Positions 56,467 through 62,500 of a DNA stretch of 62,500 bases are shown piece by piece. The translations under genes and the position numbers were made by a program. How positions within the stretch are numbered: the stretch's first letter is position 1; the number at the start of each line of letters is the position of its first letter. The DNA comes from Balamuthia mandrillaris. Lineage: Eukaryota > Discosea > Longamoebia > Balamuthiidae. The stretch spans positions 1 to 62,500 of the forward strand of contig JAVKOQ010000126.1 in the NCBI GenBank assembly GCA_031835245.1, read 5' to 3'. The notes below the pieces were generated by a model. That model was not told where the DNA came from, did no database searches, and was given only the letters and a program-made list of their open reading frames with translations.

Positions 56467-57545
56467 CGGAATTGCTGTTGTGGATGAAGATGGCATCGAC
56501 GAGAAGAGAAGTAAGCCGCTGTTTGGACATCGGAAAGTTTATCAACTCGAAACACTCCCTGCAACAAACGTTAAGAGTAAACAAAAACACAGCTCGTCAG
56601 CAAAAGAATAGAAGGAAGCAGGAGGAAAAAAGTACTGATAGTTGGTGACTTGGCGAATGCGATGCACTTGGTTTATCAACACAGCAATGGCTGGTTCCGG
56701 CGGTCTTCCGTATCGAACATCATACGTTTCTAATACTGCATTCCGCATTCTTTTAACGAAGAAGAACGAAAGAAAGAAGCTTGAATGAGTGAAATACGAA
56801 AGAGACGAAGCTTGAAAAGTTGAATGAAGACAGCAGAAAGAAGAGAAGAATGAAAAGATCAACGTACTCAAAGTTGGATTGAAAGAGCCGAACTAATTGA
56901 ATGTGGAAGAGAAGTTCTCGCAGAACAACGTTGGAGCTCTCAAAGCTGGCTTTGAGACGAAACTCATCCACTCGTGCTCCTCTTCCGTGGCTCCCAACCT
57001 CCAAAAATGATTTGCATTGTCGTGCTGTGAACTTCACACTGTGCTCAAAGAACGCGACCGCAAATCTTTCTTCCAACTCCTTTAAAAAACAAAAACGTTT
57101 GTATTCATTTTACGAACAGAGTGAAGAGAGTGCAGAGAAGGCATGAGAAGAAAGACAAGAGAGAGAGAGAGAGAGAGAGAGAAAGAAAAAGAAACAAAGG
57201 ATAAGGAAAGAAGAAGAAGCACGAGAAGGAGAAGAAGAAGAAGAAGAAGAAGAAGAAGAAGAAGAAGAAGAAGAAGAAGAACAAGAGGAAGGAAGGAAGG
57301 AGACCTTCCATCGGCGATTGCACAACATAAGTGCAATCAACTCTTGACGAAGAAAGGTGTCGGAAGTATTGCTCTTGCTGTTGATAAAGTCTTCGATGAC
57401 GCGGTTGGCCTCGTTTTCAACATCGGGCATCCATTTCGCTATGGATAACAGGAGATGGTGAAGATGGCAATAGAGCAACAAAGTCTTTTCCACCGAGCGA
57501 CACTCTTTGTTGTTGTTATGTTTCAATGAGTTATTTGCTAGAAGT

Positions 57546-57581
<36 letters not shown>

Positions 57582-58859
57582 AAAGAAGAGTAACGGAGGA
57601 TACCTTCGCGTACAATCCAGGTAGCAAATGCGCTCATCAGAGCACCTAACACGTACAACACCATACTCGCGGTCAGAGAAGGAAGCACCTTCCAAGCCAT
57701 TACTTCATACTGCTGCTGCAAACAGGTTTGCAACACGCCCGAAGAAACAGCCCTTTCAAAGTGTCGATGGTTCAAAGCAAAAGGCAAAAAATGGTGACGA
57801 GGAACATTGTTCTCGTTGAAGCTCTGCCAAGATAACAAGTCGGAGTAACATTCTTCCAAAGACAACAAAGGAGAATCTCTTCTGCTATTCATCTCCTTCT
57901 GCATCGTCACTTGGCAAATAAGATAAACGTTGAGGCTGAAGCCCAAAACGAGAGTCTCCTCTTCGAGAAAGTTCAGCTTGGAGCGAGCACAACAGAGCTG
58001 TTTGCGTTGAATGAAGGAGCAAGAGGCGATCGTTCGGCTCAGGAAAGGAGATGTTGAGGAAAGGGCCAAAAGGTCGCGTAAACGAAGTTGGTCGACTATC
58101 ATTTCCATCACTTCCGCTGGTAACAGCTCAAACGTTTTGTGTGCTTCTTTTGTTCTCTTTTTTTTCTTTCTGACTTCAGTCTCTTCTTCTTTCCTTGTTC
58201 CCATTCTTTTTCGTTTCTTGCATTCCTCTTCATTTTCGTCTTCTTGTTCTTCTTCTTGTTCTTCCTCTTCAGTTTCTTCTTGTTCTTCTTCTTCTTCTTC
58301 TTCTTCTTTTAGTATTTTTTGTTTACTTGCTCGTTTTGCTCCTTCGCCAAGAAAAGAAGATGAAAACGAAGCAAAAGGTTCAGCTCCAAAGTTCAACTTC
58401 GCTCGAGTGCACTTGAGACAAACGGCCGGATAAAGAACGGAAGGTGAAGCATAACCGCCGACAAAGAGAGAGGATGGCAGCTGAAAAGCCACTCCAAAGC
58501 TTCTCCCGTTCTTAGAGAAAGAGATGGTCCTTCGCGTGGCGTCAAAGTAGCATCCAATGGTATCGCCTTTGCCGAAACCCTCGCCATAGTGTTGAAAGAT
58601 GTTTCTGGTACATTTTTTACCGGTTGCTCCATATCCCCAACTTTGTTGTTTTGTTTAGAAGGTAAGAGCGAGATGCCAAGAAACAATGAGAGAGAGAATG
58701 TGCCTGTGAGTGTCTGTGCCAAGTTGTTGAGAGGAGGTAAAGTTGGTGGAGAAGCCTACGCGAGCAACGCCGCTGCTCTTTAATATGGTTATTTCGAAGT
58801 AATATGAGCTTGTTTCCTTTCCTTAATATACAAAAGAAAGTAAATAAGAACATTGTTGA

Positions 58860-58908
<49 letters not shown>

Positions 58909-59853
58909 AGAAGAGAATTGAGAAGAGCGAACAGAACGAAAACAGAGAACAGAGGATATGAGAGAGATACCAGAAAGAGGACACCCTTGAATGCCTGTGG
59001 TACCAAGCCAACGAGAGAGGGAGAGTGCTTCGCAAGTAAGTCCATCGTTGGCCAAATAAAACATTCTGCAATCATCATAATTGCCGCTTTGGAGAGGAGG
59101 CACGGTGAGTTTGTTCGTTGGCGATATGCAACAAGCCTCCAACAAGGCATGGTACTGTTTTCTTTTGTTATCATCATCCTTCATTCCTATTGTAAAGTCC
59201 TGTTTAAAGGTTGGCAACTTATAAGAATAGCAAAAAAACAAAAACAAAAGAGAGAGAGAGAGAGAGAGAGAGAGGCAACCGAGAGAGGAAGAGGAGGCGA
59301 AGGCGAGGAATGAGTATGTCCACACGCCTCGCAGGCAAAGCCCTCAGAGCTCTTCTTGGTCAAGGCAACGCGTTGGGTGAATGTGAACGAAGAGTAGTCT
59401 TCGTCCAGAATGAAGAGCAGCGAGTAAAGTTGCAGCAGAATAGACATGACCCTGTTGAAAAATAATGTTTTGTAGGGGAGAAGAAACGACAAGAAAGAAA
59501 GAAAGAAACGACAAGAAAGAAACGACAAGAAAGAAACGACAAGAAAGAAACGACAAGAAAGAAACGACAAGAAAGAAAGAAACGACAAGAAAGAAAGAAA
59601 GAAAGAAAGAAACGACAAGAAAGAAACGACAAGAAAGAAAGAAAGAACAACGCACGAATTGGTCGAAGACCACTCCCCAAAAGGAGGACAAAGGTTTGCC
59701 TCATCGCCGCCAAAAGGCTTCGAATGGCCAGTCCAAAGGTGGACACGCCCCGGCGAATACCTAAAAGTTTGGGGACACAGCGACACGCTTGGCGGCACCT
59801 CCGGATAGGACTCGGAAAAATGAAGCTGATGAAAAAAAAAGCCCATTAATACT

Positions 59854-59892
<39 letters not shown>

Positions 59893-60098
59893 CGAACGGT
59901 AAGATGAACTATGGTGCCAGAGAACGGCCCCGACAGGCATTTGAGGTTGGCGTGCCAAAGGAAGGGTTGGTCGGGGGTCAGCGGAGCGGCGGACAGCATG
60001 CGAAGCGGCTCCTCTCGCACCTCCTTCCAGTCCCACAGCAGCCGCCGAACCGCCGAAGAGGCCACTTGCCCTCCTTGCGTTTGTTGTTGCTGGTGCAT
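56456..60098 (-). CDS. E2-like (UBC) / SPRY / F-box fusion protein
   Basis: Ten exons on the minus strand: 60098-59898, 59825-59656, 59451-59280, 59199-58985, 58808-58704, 58640-57604, 57537-57305, 57079-56868, 56749-56636 and 56558-56456; all phases agree, 853 residues. An in-frame stop lies upstream of ATG 60098. Residues 15-165 follow the ubiquitin-conjugating fold: RRLLWDWKEVREEP, WHANLKCLSGPFSGTIVHL, LHFSESYPEVPPSVSLCP, then ANLCPPFGEWSSTNSVMSIL with a cysteine near the active-site position. The usual HPN is replaced by SPG. A CEACGH pair follows. SPRY is at about 250-378 (YYFEITILKSSGVARVGFS, DTIGCYFDATRRTISFSKNG). After an acidic run comes an F-box at about 455-495 (FELLPAEVMEMIVDQLRLRD). 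The rest is helical with one hydrophobic segment. The intron after exon 5 is GC-AG. Confidence 0.8.
59480..59650 (-). repeat. GAAACGACAA repeat in intron
   Basis: About 12 imperfect copies of AAGAAAGAAACGAC (TTTCTTGTCG on the sense strand) in the second intron of the E2-like/SPRY/F-box gene. A related AAGAAACGACAAG motif occurs at 5035-5100 in an amidohydrolase intron. Confidence 0.8.
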
Positions 60099-60805
60099 GT
60101 TCCCAACGAACCCCTTTTTTGTTGTTCACTCCTTCGGCTGCTCCTTTGGTTGCGTTCCCTGCGGACACGAGAGAGGAGCCAAGATAAGAGATTGCACGAT
60201 AGACGGTGAGACAGGACATGAGCCAGGACAAGAGATAAGCGCTAGGGAGCAGAGACATGTCCGCAAAAATGATCAGATCTGGTCTGGGAAGATAGATTTT
60301 TGATTGGGGCTTTGAAATTTTCGTCACGTCACGCAATTCCATTACAGCACCTGCTCACGAAAGTCCCATTCCTGTCCGGAATGGAACATCATGACAATGG
60401 GGTGGCCCTCACAGTCCCCCTCAGAGCTCGGAGTGATGGAAAACTCGTCGGGGAAGCCTGGACAAATGAAAAAGCGAGTTTTTTACAAAAATATAAGAGT
60501 TTAGTTTCTGGCAAGTTCACCAAACAAAGGATCTCAGGACTGCCCTCACCATCACCACCGGACGCTTGATTGCTCGATCCTCTCCATCTTCATTGCTGGC
60601 TCTCTTCCTTCGAGATACCGCTGCTGCCACCATCACGAGACAGAGACAGAGACAGAGACAGAGACAGAGACAGAGACAGAGACAGAGACAGAGACAGAGA
60701 CAGAGACAGAGACAGAGACAGAGACAGAGGGGGGAGAGGGAGAGGGAGAGCGAGAGAGAAGGAGGGGGAGTGCATTCGAATTTAAATTGTTCTCTTTCGC
60801 TTCAA
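60099..60805 (-). other. Spacer with possible unassigned coding exons
   Basis: Contains a (GACAGA)n tract at 60637-60730. On the minus strand, ATG 60633 opens a 28-codon stretch (VSRRKRASNEDGEDRAIKRP) ending at a GTGAGG donor at 60549. A second open piece at about 60452-60342 reads FPDEFSITPSSEGDCEG and HPIVMMFHSGQEWDF. They look protein-like but no phase-consistent junction to each other or to the flanking genes was found. They may be a small gene or remnants. Confidence 0.3.
60637..60730 (-). repeat. GACAGA hexamer microsatellite
   Basis: About 15 perfect copies of GACAGA (TCTGTC on the minus strand) between the Rho-like and E2-like genes. Confidence 0.93.
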
Positions 60806-61596
60806 TCATTGCAAACAACAACGAACGGAATACAAGTAATGGCGATAGATCAGAGGCAGGATGGGGCCTTGTTCTGGGTAAAGGGCTCCTCGTATGGCCT
60901 CTTGGAACAGGAGCTCCAGGTTCTCCTGCATCAAGCTGGATATTGGGACGAAGGCCCAAGCTCCGATCCGCTTGGCCAGCGCTAAACTCTGTTCGAGGGT
61001 AACGCAGATGGGACTAGCAGGTTCTTTGTTCTCTCTTGAAAGGTGTCTCAAGGCATCCGCATCGTTCAACACGTCCATTTTGCTGCCCACAAGTATCATG
61101 GGCACCCCTGGCCAATGTTCCTTCAGCACGGGCACCACCTGGCAAAACAAGAACGAGAATGATAAGACACCGTGAAGCAGAGGAGAAGCCGAGAGGGATG
61201 AGAAGAAAACATGAATGAAGCAGCACTAGAAAACTACAAAAGAAAGCCAACCTGTTCCTCAACAAACAGAAAGGACTTTGGATCCACGATGGAGAACATC
61301 ACCAGAAACATGCGAACGCCATCACAAGCCCTCGATTTGGAACGAAGAGATCCTTGTTGCAACTTTATGAAGGCAGAGACAAAGCCAACGCTCGGACAGT
61401 TCTTATGGTCGATTGTCGGGTGTATGTCGCTGTTGAACCGTCCTGAGACGTGGGTGGAGAGACAGGAGATCTTTCCAACTCCACTCCCACCGACAGCCAC
61501 TATCTTGGCTTTCTTGGCTGTAGTGTATGGCTTGGGAAGCGGGCGGCGTGATTGCAACCTTGAATGTTTTTCTTTTTGTTAGCGTCTAAGCAGAGA

Positions 61597-61633
<37 letters not shown>

Positions 61634-62255
61634 AAGAGACAAGAGACAGAACAAGAGGGGGAGAGAAAGGGAGAGAGAGAGAGAGAGAGAGAACCAGAGA
61701 AGAAGGAGAGAAGAACAAGAACAAGAACAAGAACAAGAACAAGAACAAGAACAAGAACTAGAACTAGAACTAGAACTAGAACTAGAACTAGAACTAGAAC
61801 TAGAAGATCAAGACCAAGAAGATGTTGAAGAGAAGGGAGAAGAGAATGCCCATAAAGTGAAAAAGAAAGAAAGAAAGAAAAACCACACTTTTGGTGCAAG
61901 AGAGTGCAGTATTCGTCGTACTGCTGGCGGGCCTTGCGGCCGACAAAGCCAACCATGGCGTGCCTCATCAAGTACTGGCGTTGCTCCTCCGGACGGGTGA
62001 AGGCTGGCTCCTCTTCCCCCGTTTCCAGACAATGCCGTTGAAAGAGGGCGTGCCAGAGCGTCAGATCTGCTGCTATTCCGTTCCACCTGTTTGGTTGTTT
62101 TTTTAAAAAAAAGCATATAGTGGTGCACAGGTGTAGTTTATCGTTCATCAAAAGAGGTCAAAACATGTATAAATACAAACCGTTTGCAAACGACAGAAGC
62201 TCTGCACAAGTCTGCAATGTCAAGACTTTGGAAGATCAGCTATAACGTTTTCCAT
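60806..62255 (-). CDS. F-box fused to a Rho-like pseudo-GTPase
   Basis: Minus strand, four exons with agreeing phases: 62239-62181, 62086-61889, 61558-61252 and 61138-60806; about 298 residues. The N-terminus is an F-box (LIFQSLDIADLCRAS, VVCKRWNGIAADLTLWHALF). After a helical linker comes a Rho-type domain: AKIVAVGGSGVGKISCL (G1), MFLVMFSIVDPKSF, VPMILVGSKMDV (G4) and a G5-like FVPISSLMQENLELLFQEAI. The P-loop has Ile where Ser/Thr is required, and the G3 DTAGQ is replaced by KLQQG, so nucleotide binding and hydrolysis are doubtful. The initiating ATG at 62255 reads MENVI but is one base out of frame with the F-box. Either TTATAG is an acceptor for an unseen first exon, or there is a one-base shift. 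A second copy begins 150 bases upstream. Confidence 0.72.
61716..61806 (-). repeat. GAACAA/CTAGAA hexamer microsatellite in intron
   Basis: (AAGAAC)n then (CTAGAA)n on the plus strand, in the second intron of the F-box/Rho-like gene, with GA-rich sequence at 61600-61700 before it. Confidence 0.85.
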
Positions 62256-62322
62256 GAAACAGTTTTTTTATTCCTTTTCTGTTTTTTTTCCTTCTCGATG
62301 TTCTCTTTGCTTCTCACTTTGC

Positions 62323-62355
<33 letters not shown>

Positions 62356-62408
62356 AGCAAGCTGCCATATAAAGTGGCGTGTCGTTCATCTCTGTTTCTC
62401 TCTCCTTC

Positions 62409-62500
62409 TCATTGCAAGCAACAACGAAGGGGCTTGTGTCGCAAAGGCAGGATGGGGCCTTGCTCGGGATAAAGGGCTCCGCGTATGGCCTCTTGGAACA
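62409..62500 (-). CDS. C-terminus of a second F-box/Rho-like gene copy (partial)
   Basis: Minus strand, cut by the window edge. It reads LFQEAIRGALYPEQGPILPL followed by RHKPLRCCLQ and TGA. The first part is identical in protein to the C-terminus of the gene at 60806-62255, where the ending is YRHYLYSVRCCLQ. The DNA is very similar up to the diverged tail, which indicates a recent tandem duplication of the F-box/Rho-like gene in the same orientation. Only about 30 residues are visible, so domain content is inferred from the neighbour. Confidence 0.8.
   Translation of the reverse strand, partial: FQEAIRGALYPEQGPILPLRHKPLRCCLQ

Overview
This is nuclear DNA from an intron-rich unicellular eukaryote. 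Twenty-two gene models alternate on both strands with short spacers. Introns are GT-AG (one GC-AG) and many carry very long pyrimidine tracts before the 3' splice site. The protein set (Roco kinase without leucine-rich repeats, F-box/Sec7, granulin, CAMK-like kinases, many F-box fusions) fits Amoebozoa best, perhaps close to Acanthamoeba or Balamuthia. That placement is inference; no marker gene here fixes it. TAA, TAG and TGA all act as stops.

Layout. 1-8 kb: end of a WD40 gene, a RUN-domain gene, a small secreted granulin, a ten-exon amidohydrolase and an ERI1-like exonuclease. 8.5-19 kb: a 14-exon Roco GTPase-kinase, then two head-to-head CAMK-like kinases. 19-32 kb: an F-box protein fused to an adaptin mu-homology domain, a 2OG-Fe(II) oxygenase, a SMAP/KNOP1-like basic protein, a poorly resolved stretch (26.9-29.8 kb), an F-box/XPA-finger protein and a multi-pass membrane protein. 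32.3-34.7 kb: a broken Ty3/gypsy fossil followed by tRNA-T-arm-like tandem repeats. 35-44 kb: F-box/Sec7/PH, a coiled-coil protein, a SAP-domain protein and TOM40. 44-54 kb: a 1379-residue charged helix protein, a GRF/HARP/3CxxC zinc-finger protein, mitochondrial methylglutaconyl-CoA hydratase and tRNA-Asn. 54-62.5 kb: a SUN-domain (SUCO/SLP1-like) ER protein, an E2-like/SPRY/F-box protein, and tandem F-box/Rho-like genes.

The main theme is F-box proteins fused to other modules: adaptor mu domain, Sec7-PH, Rho-like GTPase, XPA-type zinc finger and UBC-SPRY. Several partner modules look degenerate at catalytic positions: the Sec7 lacks its glutamic finger, the Rho-like domain lacks G1 and G3 residues, and the UBC domain lacks HPN. 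This suggests SCF-type ubiquitin receptors that use trafficking or signalling folds as recognition surfaces rather than enzymes. That idea is inference; the domain fusions are read from spliced models whose exon phases agree.

Exon borders were placed by hand from splice consensus and reading phase, so single-base errors are possible.
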